Assembly (NCBI GenBank): GCA_023398955.1
Contig: JAEWRL010000092.1
Coordinates: forward strand, 47,221-111,220
Direction of reading: 5' to 3'
Origin: Pseudomonadota bacterium
GTDB taxonomy: Bacteria > Myxococcota_A > Polyangia > Polyangiales > Polyangiaceae
Length of the DNA: 64,000 nt
A program made the position numbers and the translations under genes. This document shows, one piece after another, positions 9,301 through 17,813 of this stretch (position 1 is its first letter; each line of letters begins with the position of its first letter). Under the pieces are notes generated by a model. It saw only the letters and a list, made by a program, of their open reading frames with translations. It searched no databases and was not told the DNA's origin.

Positions 9301-11469
9301 TAGGGAGGCGCTGCCTTTGACGAAGAAAGTGCGGCCGCTGCGCACGATGTTCCCGTCGTCGTCCACGATGTACGCTTCCACTCGGTTCGTCCCGAGCAAG
9401 GTGGCATCCACGGGTGTCTCGAAGGCGGCCTGCCCGTCCGAGACCTCCAGGGTGCGCATCGCCACCACCTGGCCGTCGTTCAGCCAATCCACATAGGCGA
9501 AAGCGGAGTTTGCCGAAGACACGACCTCTACGGCCACGCTCTCCCCCGTGCGGTAGACGGCGCGATCGGTGCGCACCATCACGTGCTCGCCGCCGGGCTG
9601 CGCCGAGAAATCGAAGCTCTCATTCAGGGGCTCCCCCGTCTCGGGGGTCACGGTGGCACTGATTGTGGAGGCGCCCGTGGTGGGGGGCGTCCAGGTGATG
9701 CGCGCCTGGCCGTACTCGTCGGTGGTCAGCGACGCGAGCTCGCCGTCCTGCGTTGCCAGCTCGATCCCAACGCCGCCGAGGGGACTGCCCATGGGGTCGC
9801 TCACGAAGACGAGCAGCGTGTTATCCACCCCAGGGACGAGCTGACCGCCCTCTGGGACGATGCTGAGCTGGAGCGGCCTGGCGGCGACGGGCACGATCTT
9901 CTCTTGGGTGACCTCTTGCCCGGCACCATCGATCACCGTGGCGCGCAGGTTGATGAGGGCCAGCCCCTGCTCCAGCGGCAGACCGGCTACCGAGCTGGGT
10001 AGGTTCAGGGAGAAGGACCAGCGCCCTTCCGCATCGGTGCGACCCTGCACTCGCGTGAAGAGGGTCTCCCCGATGTCCAGGGTCAAGGCTTCGAGCACCA
10101 CTTCGGCGTTCGCGACGGGCTTGCCGAAGAAATAGTCCGCCTGGAGGACGCCCTCCGCGGTCTCGCCTGGCGAGTACCAGCCACGGTCGGTCGTTACGCT
10201 GCTGCGAAACTTCGGGAGCGCGTAGCGTGCGACATCGACGCTCTTCTGCGTCGTGCTTCCCCGCGCGGTTGCGCGCACTGCGAAGGTCCCCATGTTGAGG
10301 ACCTGACCGAGCTGGAAGCTCGTCGCGGCAATGCCGAACGCATTGCTCGTCAGCGTCCGCTTCATGATCTTGTTGCCTTTGCCGTCCTCGACCTCGAGGA
10401 GCACGGGCTCGTCTGCCAGCGGCTCGTTCCCAGGAGGTACGAGCGCCAGGGTTCGGAGGTGAATGGTCTGGCCAGGCTGGTAGATTGGCTTGTCGGTGGT
10501 GAGCAGCACCTTGCCGGCCGCCTCAGTCACTTGCAGCGTGTCCTCGACCGTCGCTGCCGTGGCTTCCGCCTCCGCGCCCGCTGAGATCTCGTAGCTGCCC
10601 GGATCATCGAGCACTACGTCGAAGATCGCAACTCCGGTGTCATCGCTCGTCTCGCTGAGGTCGGCAACGACCGCCTCGTCGCGTGCGACTTTGAGGTTCA
10701 CAGGGTAGTCGGCGAGGGGAGCGAAGGAGAGGGCATCCCGGGTTTGGACGCGGTAGCTCGCGGGTTTGCCCTTGCGGACGTCCGCGGGACCTTCGAGGCG
10801 CACCTCGTAGGGTGGGATCACGTAGAGCAGGCTGCGCGTGACTCGCACGCCGTTCGTATTGCCATCCTCGATGCGCACGTTCCACGGCGCGAGATCCGCC
10901 TGCGACTCCAGACCCGACGGAAGCTCGAGCTCGGCCGTGAGCACGTCAGCACTGCCCGCTGCGATGTCGTAGTCTGCCTCTGCCTCGGCGATCTGCTGGC
11001 TCTCGTCGACACTGCCCAGGGTGATCCTCAGGCTCCCCACTGCGCGCTCGTCCCCCACGGCGCTTACCGGGATGCGTAGCGCGACGCGACCCGAACTAAC
11101 GGTACCGCGCAGCTGGGCCTCGGCGATGCTCACGCTGCCGCTGCTGGGTCGGTCCGGCTCTCCCGACTCGACGGGCTCGCCGGTTCCAGCAGTGCCAGTG
11201 CCGGGACCACCCGCACTCCCAGCGATAGGCCCGCCGCCATTGCCAGCGATAGGCCCGCCGCCATTGCCAGCGATAGGACTGCCGCCATTGCCAGCGATAG
11301 GCCCGCCGCCATTGCCAGCGATGGCTTGGTTCCCCCCCTGGTTCCCAGTGCCGCCGTGTCGTTCGTCATCCCCGCAGCCCGCCGTGTGCAGCGACCAAAC
11401 GATGGCGAGGGCGAGCAGGCGAAAGGAGCGCGATCGAAGGGCTCGGGAGTAAGTCAAGGAAGTGGACAT
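6346..11469 (-). CDS. Bacterial alpha-2-macroglobulin, thioester type, lipoprotein
   Basis: A protein of 1707 residues. The signal peptide ends in a weak lipobox TAGC (Cys32), followed by a tether built from 8-residue repeats. Family landmarks in order: TTDKPIYQPGQTI (about residue 325, an MG domain), MVRTDRAVYRTGE (second MG copy), a probable bait region rich in Glu/Ala/Gln near 800-870, the A2M-domain start DFPETLYVNPAIITD (about 1013), the thioester motif GCFEQ with Cys1227 and Gln1230, helical GGYSWFG repeats of the TED domain, and a C-terminal beta domain. In bacteria such proteins trap attacking proteases at the cell envelope. Unlike many bacterial A2M genes, it has no PBP1C gene beside it. 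The ATG at 11469 is chosen because the signal peptide starts there. Confidence 0.9.
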   Translation of the reverse strand: MSTSLTYSRALRSRSFRLLALAIVWSLHTAGCGDDERHGGTGNQGGNQAIAGNGGGPIAGNGGSPIAGNGGGPIAGNGGGPIAGSAGGPGTGTAGTGEPVESGEPDRPSSGSVSIAEAQLRGTVSSGRVALRIPVSAVGDERAVGSLRITLGSVDESQQIAEAEADYDIAAGSADVLTAELELPSGLESQADLAPWNVRIEDGNTNGVRVTRSLLYVIPPYEVRLEGPADVRKGKPASYRVQTRDALSFAPLADYPVNLKVARDEAVVADLSETSDDTGVAIFDVVLDDPGSYEISAGAEAEATAATVEDTLQVTEAAGKVLLTTDKPIYQPGQTIHLRTLALVPPGNEPLADEPVLLEVEDGKGNKIMKRTLTSNAFGIAATSFQLGQVLNMGTFAVRATARGSTTQKSVDVARYALPKFRSSVTTDRGWYSPGETAEGVLQADYFFGKPVANAEVVLEALTLDIGETLFTRVQGRTDAEGRWSFSLNLPSSVAGLPLEQGLALINLRATVIDGAGQEVTQEKIVPVAARPLQLSIVPEGGQLVPGVDNTLLVFVSDPMGSPLGGVGIELATQDGELASLTTDEYGQARITWTPPTTGASTISATVTPETGEPLNESFDFSAQPGGEHVMVRTDRAVYRTGESVAVEVVSSANSAFAYVDWLNDGQVVAMRTLEVSDGQAAFETPVDATLLGTNRVEAYIVDDDGNIVRSGRTFFVKGSASLDIRMSLDKDIYGPGESATLTFSVADTEGRPAVAALGLQVVDEAIYSLIESRPGLLETHFQLEEAYSQPHYQIRPPALNVVDALLAPPSEEAGAAQAQQERAAGVLAAMNPGSNAGVTATSWPGVITRAKSLLAEPMGVAHDTLVSVLGPPAVEEQTALEASGCAPSDYYCNGEYYPTLLFERLVARLTLTDFWGNAYSWTQGSGANVLQLTSAGPDEAANTADDLSIAFTYEELGLETPTASWDDADGFPMPGNVGGVGGASAGMGGATGGPVSEDPTGEGEARVRKDFPETLYVNPAIITDTDGTASVEVPLADSITEWRVTALANTLNGGLGSMEGGMTVFQDFFVDIDFPATLTRGDEIFFPVAVYNYLDTEQTVELQLEPADWYTALGATAASVTLAPAQVTGVRFPVRVEEVGAGTLTVRGIGAARSDAVARTVRVVPDGRGVPVTRSGALKPGELSIPVSFPESAVPGSEQLVLNVYPAYLSQVVEGMDSMLREPTGCFEQTTSATWPNVLVLDYMRETGQITPEIQMRAESLVSTGYQRLLTFEHPGGGYSWFGTQDGAPYLSVTAFGLMEFVDMARVAEVDAAMIERTRNWLVSQQASDGSWEGDQTEFFSFHTSTVRNTAFVLWALASAGATESSLSSAVTYVAENLNLETDDGYTLAMAANALAIAAPNEPLLSELLERLDAIKHVDGDEVSWDSGDTQTTFYSYGADAAMTTTALVAHAMLLAGGYNETVTGALAYLAGNKDSLGNFGSTQATIWSLRTLLLASQRGTETATGTLEISVDGERFTTVELTEAQGDVMTTVELGPYATTGEHQVDLEFVGTGRVSYNLIAAHNEPWTESPAAMGPLGVSIAYDKTQLYLNETAVATVTLDNLTATTTNMVLVTLGIPPGFAVVTDDLQEHLDAGTLSHFEMTGRQLNLYLTQMAPSESLALSYRVQATMPVRAADGGAVIYPYYEPDQRTTAPSTTLEVLEPQG
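11221..11316. repeat. 24-bp tandem repeat, four units
   Basis: Four direct copies of a 24-base unit beginning AGCGATAGGCCCGCCGCC lie at 11221, 11245, 11269 and 11293; the third copy has two substitutions. On the coding strand each encodes eight residues of GNGGGPIA type and forms the flexible linker just after the lipid Cys of the macroglobulin. The unit length keeps the frame, so copy-number changes would only alter tether length. Confidence 0.9.
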
Positions 11470-11942
11470 TGGCACAGAGCTCCATGCATGGATGGGGAGT
11501 AGCCGCTCTTCAGCAAGCCTCATGCCTTGCGACTGGACACCGACTTTCTTCGCGTGTTCGCCCTCGCGAGGTGTGCCGAGTGCCTCCTTGCGGCACAGGC
11601 TGGCACAAGCCGTTGGGTCAGTCCTTGTCGGTCCCCAGTGCCTCTGTTTCGTCTCCGTCGCGGCCATTGGCATCCCCGACCTCGCGCACAGTCTTCTTGC
11701 GGCTCTCCCGTTGCTCATGATCGCCACGCCGCTGTTTGCCGCACCATGGGCACTCGGCCGGCCGCGGGAACTGCTCGCCAGATGTGTCACTGGTTTTCGT
11801 CCGTATCTGTTCCTGGTGCAAGTATTCAGGCGACAGGGGAGAGGCCGTGCCCCTCATCCAACACCGGCATCGCTGCCAGGGTTCAGTGAGTTTCGGTACA
11901 CCTGACGGCTCGACGGTACTCGGGCCGCGGAGGAAACGGCAG
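11470..11942. other. Divergent intergenic region
   Basis: About 470 bases between the macroglobulin (minus) and the esterase lipoprotein (plus). Open frames here lack codon-usage or similarity support. It should hold both promoters; I could not assign either. Confidence 0.4.
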
Positions 11943-13385
11943 ATGGCGCGCGCACGGTATTTCGAAAGTTCTTGTTTCGTCGCTGGGATTCTCATCGCTG
12001 CTTGTGGTGGGGGAGAAGACGGGAGCCAGGGCGGAAGCGGGGGAGCCGGGACGGGCGGTTCCGCGACAGGTGGCGCGATGGGTTTGACCGGAGGCGCGAC
12101 TGCCGTTGGCGGCACGGGTTGGACGAGCACGGGCGGGTCATCGGCTACCGGCGGCAGCGCGCCAATGGGTGGACAGTCCATGGGCGGTGCGCAGACTGGT
12201 GGCGCATCGACGGGTGGTTCTGCCGCGGGTGGCCAGGCGAGCGGCGGCACCACGGCGGGGGGAACGGCCGCAGGCGGAGCAGCGGCGGGCGGAACCTTCG
12301 CAACTGGGGGCTTGCCCGGCGGGGGAACTGGCGGTTTGGCTTCTGGGGGCAGTGGCGCGGGTGGAGCGGAAACGACCGGTGGAGCCGGTGCCGGGGGTGC
12401 ATCGGAAGGTGGCGCATTGCAAGGTGGCGCTGCGGGTCAGGAGACCGGAGGATCCTCCGAAGGGGGTGCAGCCGCAGGGGGCACAGGAATCGCTGGCGGC
12501 GGTGGGTTTGGCGGCGCCTCGAGCGGCGGGAGCAGCACGGGGCAAAGTACCGGGTGTGGCACGACGCCCACTATTCCGAGTAGCCAGTACAATAATGGAA
12601 CGACTATCCCGATCCGGGCGGCCAACATGGATCGTCGGTACATCCTCAACGTGCCGCCCGACTATGACAACACGAAGCCATATAAGCTCATCATCGCCTG
12701 GCACCAGCTCGATGGAAACGACAAGCAGATGTATGCTAACGGCTACTATCACCTGCTCAATCTCTCGGGAAACAGCGCGATCTTCGTAGCACCGAACGGG
12801 CAGAAGAACGGTGCGCCCTGTAGCGGCACTGGCAACGGCGACGGGGGATGCGGGTGGCCGAACTCCAACGGTTCCGACATGGCTCTCGCCGACGCTGTCG
12901 TGGCCCAGATCAAAGAGAACTTCTGTGTCGATACCAATAGGGTCTTTGCTACGGGTTGGAGCTATGGAGGCAGCATGTCTTATGCGAATGCCTGCGAGAG
13001 GCCCCTCGGTGGAACGTCTGGCGGCGTCGAGGGATACATCCGCGCGGCCGCCATCTACTCCGGTGCCGTGATGAGTCCGTTCGGTGGTTGTACGCCCAGC
13101 GACACACCGGTCGCTTACTACGCCTCGCACGGAACCGGTGATTCGGTGCTGACCTACGATGGCGGCGTGACGATGGCCCAGAACTGGGCTCGAACGAACG
13201 GCTGTGCCTGGACGACGCCCACCCGGGCCACCGGCGGTCATGTTTGCACTGACATGACGGGATGCATGGAAGGTTATCCTGTGACGTTTTGCTCCTTCAA
13301 CGGTGACCACACCCCTGATCCTTCTGATGGAGGCGGGGGGAGTTGGCAATACCAGGTCGTTTGGGACTTCTTCAACCAGTTCTGA
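11943..13385 (+). CDS. PHB-depolymerase/feruloyl-esterase family lipoprotein
   Basis: A protein of 480 residues. The signal peptide ends IAAC (Cys21), then a Gly/Ser/Thr/Ala tether runs to about residue 203. The catalytic part is an alpha/beta hydrolase of the Esterase_PHB/CE1 type: RRYILNVPPDYD, the nucleophile elbow GWSYGG with Ser340, the acid in HGTGDSV (Asp400) and a C-terminal GDHTP (His456). All three triad residues are present, unlike in the paralogue at 16583. The family removes feruloyl or acetyl groups from xylan or cleaves short polyesters; which applies here is not clear. The ATG at 11943 is where the signal peptide begins. Confidence 0.85.
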   Translation: MARARYFESSCFVAGILIAACGGGEDGSQGGSGGAGTGGSATGGAMGLTGGATAVGGTGWTSTGGSSATGGSAPMGGQSMGGAQTGGASTGGSAAGGQASGGTTAGGTAAGGAAAGGTFATGGLPGGGTGGLASGGSGAGGAETTGGAGAGGASEGGALQGGAAGQETGGSSEGGAAAGGTGIAGGGGFGGASSGGSSTGQSTGCGTTPTIPSSQYNNGTTIPIRAANMDRRYILNVPPDYDNTKPYKLIIAWHQLDGNDKQMYANGYYHLLNLSGNSAIFVAPNGQKNGAPCSGTGNGDGGCGWPNSNGSDMALADAVVAQIKENFCVDTNRVFATGWSYGGSMSYANACERPLGGTSGGVEGYIRAAAIYSGAVMSPFGGCTPSDTPVAYYASHGTGDSVLTYDGGVTMAQNWARTNGCAWTTPTRATGGHVCTDMTGCMEGYPVTFCSFNGDHTPDPSDGGGGSWQYQVVWDFFNQF

Positions 13386-13515
13386 ACCACGGGCGCGCAG
13401 CATTGGTGCTCCTGACGAGCGTGACTCGGAGGCCTCGATGGTTCCGGCTACTCCAGGTTAGGTGAGCCACAATGATGCAGCGTCGGCATCGAGCTGGAGT
13501 TATCACCACACGACC

Positions 13516-14205
13516 ATGAGCAGCTCCCCGCGACAATCCCTGCAACTCGGCTTGGAACGTGGGGAGCGTGACAGGGAACGTGAACGTCGTCTCCGCCGGC
13601 CGCTCTCATTGGTGGTCGGCCGAGACCGCCGCCACACGAGCGATGGCGATCTCGCGCGGGCCCTGGCCGTCGGCGAGACCTGGGCCGTCGCTGAGACATG
13701 GCACCGTTTCGCGCCGATGGTGCTCATGCTGGCGGAGCGCTGTCTGGGGACGCGGTCCGATGCGGACGACATCGGGCAAGAGGTGTTCTTCCGCGTCGTT
13801 CGCAAGGCGGACACACTGCGCGATCCGAACTGCTTGAGAAGCTTCGTCTATTCCTTCGCCATCCGTGCGCTGAGGACGGAGCTTCGGCGGCGACGGTTGC
13901 GCTCCTGGCTCTTGCTCGAACCCGAGCTGCCCGAAGAGGTGGGTCGCTCCACGCAGGATGTCGAGTCACGCGACCATCTGCGGCGCTTTTATGCACTGCT
14001 CGATCGCCTTCCAACACGCGATCGCATCGTCTTCACCCTCCGACGGATGGAGTCCAAGACGATCGAAGAGGTCGCCCAGGAGCTGGGTATCTCGGTCTCT
14101 ACGGTCAAGAGATCGATGATCCAGGCTTCGCGTCGCCTGTCACGCTGGATCGCGGCCGACCCGGGACTGGCGGGTCTACTCGACGACGGACGGTGGGTGG
14201 GATGA
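13516..14205 (+). CDS. ECF-type RNA polymerase sigma factor
   Basis: A protein of 229 residues with sigma region 2 (ETWHRFAPMVLMLAERCL and SDADDIGQEVFFRVVR) and region 4 (LPTRDRIVFTLRRMESKTIEEVAQELGISVSTVKRSM, here split by function into the HTH ending STVKRS). No region 3 is evident, as expected for group 4 sigma factors. The stop overlaps the ATG of the FecR-like gene, so the two are translationally coupled and this is probably a sigma/anti-sigma pair. A GTG at 13462 would add 18 residues of no similarity; the ATG at 13516 is preferred. Confidence 0.88.
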   Translation: MSSSPRQSLQLGLERGERDRERERRLRRPLSLVVGRDRRHTSDGDLARALAVGETWAVAETWHRFAPMVLMLAERCLGTRSDADDIGQEVFFRVVRKADTLRDPNCLRSFVYSFAIRALRTELRRRRLRSWLLLEPELPEEVGRSTQDVESRDHLRRFYALLDRLPTRDRIVFTLRRMESKTIEEVAQELGISVSTVKRSMIQASRRLSRWIAADPGLAGLLDDGRWVG

Positions 14206-15515
14206 TGACGAGCAGCGACGAAGCCAGGAGTTCGCGAGGGCTCACTTCGCTCGTTCAGCTGGGAAAGAGCGGTGTGGAGCCGCCCACGCCAGCTGAGCTC
14301 GAGCAGGGCCTTGCGGCGCTCAGGACCCGGATCGCGACCGCGCACCTTCGGCGTCGACGCGCGCTTCGGGGAGCGCTGGTTGGAACGGTGCTGCTTCTGT
14401 CCGCCGTGGTCGTCCTACGGCTCGATGTGCTCACGAGCGCGCCCTGGTCCAGGGGCAATGTGGCGGCCTTCAGCTACGAAGTCGTGGGAGGCAACATCCT
14501 GGAAGGCGGCTATCTCCGCGCGTCCGGCGGCGCGGGCGTCCAAGTGGCGTTCAACGAGGGGAGCCGCGTCCGTTTGGCATCGGGAACGCGCGGTCGGATC
14601 CGCTCGGTCGATGATGACGGCGCTCGCATGGCCATTGAGAGTGGGACCGCCCAGTTCCAGATCACTCCCGGCGGTGCTCGGCAGTGGGGGGTCGAAGTCG
14701 GGCCCTTCCTCGTGACCGTGAAGGGGACGGTCTTCACCGTGTCGTGGGAACCCGAAAGCGAGCGATTCGAGCTCCGGCTGGCTCATGGGCGCGTCGACGT
14801 GAGCGGCCCTGTTTCTGACGGGAGGCTCGCGCTCAGGGCGGGACAACGGTTGGTGGTCGATCTGGCCAAGGGCGAGACTCGCATCATCGAAGATCAGCTT
14901 GATGGCACTGTTCCCGAGGCATCGGCGGCGACCGAGCCGGTCGCGGAGGCCCCGAGCCCAGTGCTGGAAGCTCGCGCGGCGGGCGGCGAGCAGAGTGATG
15001 CCCCCCCGGTCGAATCCGCGTCCCTGGCATCGCCAAGAGTCGAGAAGGCTCGGCGGGCGCGTCGCTGGGCTGAGGCGCTGGCGAACGGCGATTGGGACAC
15101 CATTCTCGATGACGTCGAACGCACAGGGGTGGCGGCGACCCTGAACCGCGCGTCGAGCGGAGAGCTCTACGCGCTCGCCGACGCGGCGCGGTATCGGCGT
15201 CGCGCCGAGTTGGCCCGCGACGCGCTGCTGGCTCAACGCCGTCGCTTTCCCGGTTCGCTGCGAGCTCTCTTTTTGCTTGGGCGCGTTGAGGAGTCCCGGG
15301 GAGGCGGCATGGCAAGGGCGATCGCCTGGTATGACGAGTACCTGGCTCGGACGCCGAGGGGCGTGTACGCCGCGGAAGCCCTGGGGAGGAAGATGACCAT
15401 CACGAGCAAACTGGGGGGACCGGCGAAGGCGCGTCCGCTCGCCGAGGCGTACCTTCGGCGTTTCCCCGGTGGAAGTTACGCGGGATCGGCGCGGGCCATC
15501 CTTCGCGCCCGCTAA
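14202..15515 (+). CDS. FecR-domain anti-sigma/sigma-regulator protein
   Basis: A protein of 437 residues. It has a cytosolic N-terminus of about 60 residues, one membrane helix (GALVGTVLLLSAVVVLRLDV), a periplasmic FecR domain (GSRVRLASGTRGRI, GVEVGPFLVTVKGTVFTVSW, LRAGQRLVV), a low-complexity Ala/Pro/Glu segment, and a C-terminal helical TPR-like part (RFPGSLRALFLLGRVEESRG and repeats). This is the usual myxobacterial FecR-TPR layout. Its start ATGATG overlaps the sigma stop by four bases. It likely holds the sigma factor and receives a signal from the periplasm, perhaps from the next two gene products. Confidence 0.87.
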   Translation: MMTSSDEARSSRGLTSLVQLGKSGVEPPTPAELEQGLAALRTRIATAHLRRRRALRGALVGTVLLLSAVVVLRLDVLTSAPWSRGNVAAFSYEVVGGNILEGGYLRASGGAGVQVAFNEGSRVRLASGTRGRIRSVDDDGARMAIESGTAQFQITPGGARQWGVEVGPFLVTVKGTVFTVSWEPESERFELRLAHGRVDVSGPVSDGRLALRAGQRLVVDLAKGETRIIEDQLDGTVPEASAATEPVAEAPSPVLEARAAGGEQSDAPPVESASLASPRVEKARRARRWAEALANGDWDTILDDVERTGVAATLNRASSGELYALADAARYRRRAELARDALLAQRRRFPGSLRALFLLGRVEESRGGGMARAIAWYDEYLARTPRGVYAAEALGRKMTITSKLGGPAKARPLAEAYLRRFPGGSYAGSARAILRAR

Positions 15516-16586
15516 GTGGTGACCGTGAACCGCGCGCGCTTCGTCGTTTACGCAATTGCCCTACTGGTGGCGAGTGCGATTCTGTGGGCCGGTCCGGCTC
15601 GAGCCACCACCGTCGCGATCGTGGCTCCATCGCGATCGAGTCCAGAGTGGATGGAGGCCATGTCTCGTCTTCGTGGGGAGCTGCTTGCGGTAGGCTTCGA
15701 TGTGAGGCGCGTTCCCGTTGGCGCAGGACACCAGTGGGGTTCAGGTGAGTCGCGCGCTTGGCTGGAGGCTCTGGCGCGCGAGGAGAGTGTTGATGCCGTG
15801 ATGGGCGTCGTCGGCGACGCCGTGCCCTTGGCTGTCGACGTTTGGGTCATGACGCGGTCACCTCGACATGTCGATGTCACGCGCGTAGAGCGCAATCCAA
15901 CCACGGTCAACGCCTCGGCGAGGCTCGCGATCCGAGCCGTCGACGTCCTTCGATCGAGGTTGATCGAGCACGATATGGCCGCGAGCGCGTCGCGCGGACA
16001 ATTGGCAGCGGACCCGTCGCCGACGGAACCGGACGAGCGGCTCGAGACCCGCGACGCGCGTCATCCTGGTGGCAAACGGTTCGGTGTCGAGCTGGGGGCA
16101 GCAGCGCTCACCAGCTTCGACGGCATGGGTCCGGTGATCCTACCCATTACCCAGCTCCATTGGGAGATCCGCCCCGGGCTCGCAATGCACGTAGCCGCGG
16201 CGGGGCTGGGCAGTCGCGCTACCGTCGCGGGAAGGTCGGGGCATGCGCAGGTCACCCATCAGTACGGAGTCCTCGGCGGCGCGCATCGCCTCCACGCGGA
16301 GCGTCGGGTCTGGCCCTTCGTCAGCCTCGCCGCGGGCGCGCTGCAGACCGCGGTCGAGGGCGAAGCCGACGCACCGCGGCAGGGGCACAGGCACGACGAG
16401 TTGTCATTCTTGCTGGACTTTGGGATCGGGGCGGGCCTGGATCTGCCCAAGCCTTTCACCTTGACCCTCGCGGCGCACTTGCATGTGGCCGAGCCCTACG
16501 TGGCCGTTCGCTTCGAGGACGATGTCGTGGCCACCACCGGTCGCCCCAACCTGGTTCTGACTCTTGCCTTGGGCGCCTGGCCATGA
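15516..16586 (+). CDS. Exported protein with beta-barrel-like C-terminal half
   Basis: A protein of 356 residues starting at a GTG directly after the FecR stop. An N-terminal signal peptide ends near ARATT. Residues 30-150 look like an alpha/beta domain (TTVAIVAPSRSSPEWMEAM...). Residues about 185-356 alternate hydrophobic and polar residues in strands, ending with ...LVLTLALGAWP, which resembles an outer-membrane barrel. I do not recognise a named family. Its place between FecR and an esterase-like lipoprotein suggests it is the envelope sensor or partner of FecR; that is inference. Confidence 0.7.
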   Translation: MVTVNRARFVVYAIALLVASAILWAGPARATTVAIVAPSRSSPEWMEAMSRLRGELLAVGFDVRRVPVGAGHQWGSGESRAWLEALAREESVDAVMGVVGDAVPLAVDVWVMTRSPRHVDVTRVERNPTTVNASARLAIRAVDVLRSRLIEHDMAASASRGQLAADPSPTEPDERLETRDARHPGGKRFGVELGAAALTSFDGMGPVILPITQLHWEIRPGLAMHVAAAGLGSRATVAGRSGHAQVTHQYGVLGGAHRLHAERRVWPFVSLAAGALQTAVEGEADAPRQGHRHDELSFLLDFGIGAGLDLPKPFTLTLAAHLHVAEPYVAVRFEDDVVATTGRPNLVLTLALGAWP

Positions 16587-17632
16587 TCACACCCCGCGGA
16601 ATCGCTTGGATCGGGATGTCGACCGTGATCGTCGTGGGCGGCGGCTGCAATCGGCTCGACGTCGATGCGATTACGGGCGGAGCCGGTGCCGCGGGGAGTG
16701 CAGCGAACACCAGCGTGGCGGGTGCCACCAGTGCAGGAGGTAGCGCCGCAGCGGGGGGCGATGTCGCGGGCGCCGGTTCGGGTTCGGATAGCGGCGCCAT
16801 GGGCGGCAGCGCTGGAGAGCAGAGCGGGCCGACGGGAACCTGCCCCCCGGGCGGCCTGGTCCCCGGGGATACGAGCCGCACAGTGCGGGTTGGCGCCACG
16901 ACTCGCAGTTACGTGCTGCATGTCCCGGAGGCGAACGACCCGACCCGACCGACTCCGTTGATCGTAGATTTCCACGGCATCGGAAGCACGGGCTTGGACC
17001 AGCTGACAAGCTCGCCTTACCCGCCCATCACCGATCCCGATGGGGTGATCATGGCGTTTCCGGATGGCATGAGCGGCCCTCTCGGCAGCGCTTGGAACAT
17101 GGGGCCTTGCTGCGTGGCCGGAGTCGACGACGTCGCCTTCGCCAGAGCCCTGGTGGCAGATGTACAGAGCATTGCCTGCATCGATCCCCGCCGGGTCTAC
17201 GCCGTCGGTGTCCTCACGGGGGGCGGCATGGTGTATCACCTCGCGTGCGAAGCGGCTGAGGTGTTCGCAGCAGTGGCGCCCGCGGCGTTCGATCTCATCG
17301 AGGAGACGGTGGACGACTGCAGACCATCCCGGCCCATCACCGTGATCTCCTTCAGGGGCACTGCGGACACACGCGTGCCCTATGAAGGCGGTGCGTCCTC
17401 GCTGGTGCCAGGCATGCCCATCACGTTTCTCGGTGCCGAAGCGTCACTCCAGCGATGGGCGGCAATCGATGGCTGCATGGGGCCCGAGTCGGAGGACGAC
17501 GAGAATGGATGCACATCGTACTCGGGCTGCTCTGCCGGCGTCGAAGTCGTGCTCTGTACGAAGGACGGGGGACGTGAGGACCCAGGTGACCCCACCATCG
17601 CCTGGCCGGCACTCAAACGCCACTCGCTCTGA
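16583..17632 (+). CDS. PHB-depolymerase-family lipoprotein lacking catalytic residues
   Basis: A protein of 349 residues, starting four bases inside the previous gene. The signal peptide ends VGGGC (Cys22), then a Gly/Ala/Ser tether runs to about residue 85. The rest follows the PHB-depolymerase/feruloyl-esterase fold: SYVLHVPE, DFHGIGSTG, PDGVIMAFPDG, VDDVAFARALVADV, RVYAVG, FRGTADTRVPYEGG (Asp262). The nucleophile elbow, usually GxSxGG, reads GVLTGG, with Leu211 where Ser is expected. The catalytic His site near the C-terminus reads DGGRED, with Arg331. Two of three triad residues are therefore lost while the fold is intact. A binding or sensing role in the sigma/FecR operon is plausible. 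Confidence 0.8.
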   Translation: MITPRGIAWIGMSTVIVVGGGCNRLDVDAITGGAGAAGSAANTSVAGATSAGGSAAAGGDVAGAGSGSDSGAMGGSAGEQSGPTGTCPPGGLVPGDTSRTVRVGATTRSYVLHVPEANDPTRPTPLIVDFHGIGSTGLDQLTSSPYPPITDPDGVIMAFPDGMSGPLGSAWNMGPCCVAGVDDVAFARALVADVQSIACIDPRRVYAVGVLTGGGMVYHLACEAAEVFAAVAPAAFDLIEETVDDCRPSRPITVISFRGTADTRVPYEGGASSLVPGMPITFLGAEASLQRWAAIDGCMGPESEDDENGCTSYSGCSAGVEVVLCTKDGGREDPGDPTIAWPALKRHSL

Positions 17633-17813
17633 GTTGCCCGGCTCGAGCTGCGCGATCGCCTCTGCGGGGCCACGCCGTTGCTCGAAGTACGACGTGGCGG
17701 CACGAGTGCGGTGTGCCAGTAAGTTCGTTTTCTTGAACCAGTCTGCGAAATCCGAGCGTCTGCAGACCGTGACTGATTTCCAGGGTACCTCCCTGCGCCG
17801 TGGAGCCGGAGCG

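Noticed and set aside
12000..12550. Repetitive Gly-rich coding stretches as possible CRISPR-like arrays
   Set aside because: Repeats are irregular codon-level repeats within reading frames with signal peptides; no constant repeat or unique spacers.
12138..13403. Long minus-strand open frame (421 residues) opposite the esterase lipoprotein
   Set aside because: Shadow of the GC-rich plus-strand gene; Arg/Pro/Ser-rich with no motif, whereas the plus frame has a signal peptide and catalytic triad.
13462..13515. GTG start 18 codons upstream for the sigma factor
   Set aside because: The added residues have no similarity to sigma factors and no ribosome site; ATG 13516 fits the family better.
16583..17632. 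Frameshift as the reason for missing esterase residues
   Set aside because: The flanking fold motifs stay in one frame on both sides of the Ser and His sites, so the residues are substituted rather than lost to a shift.
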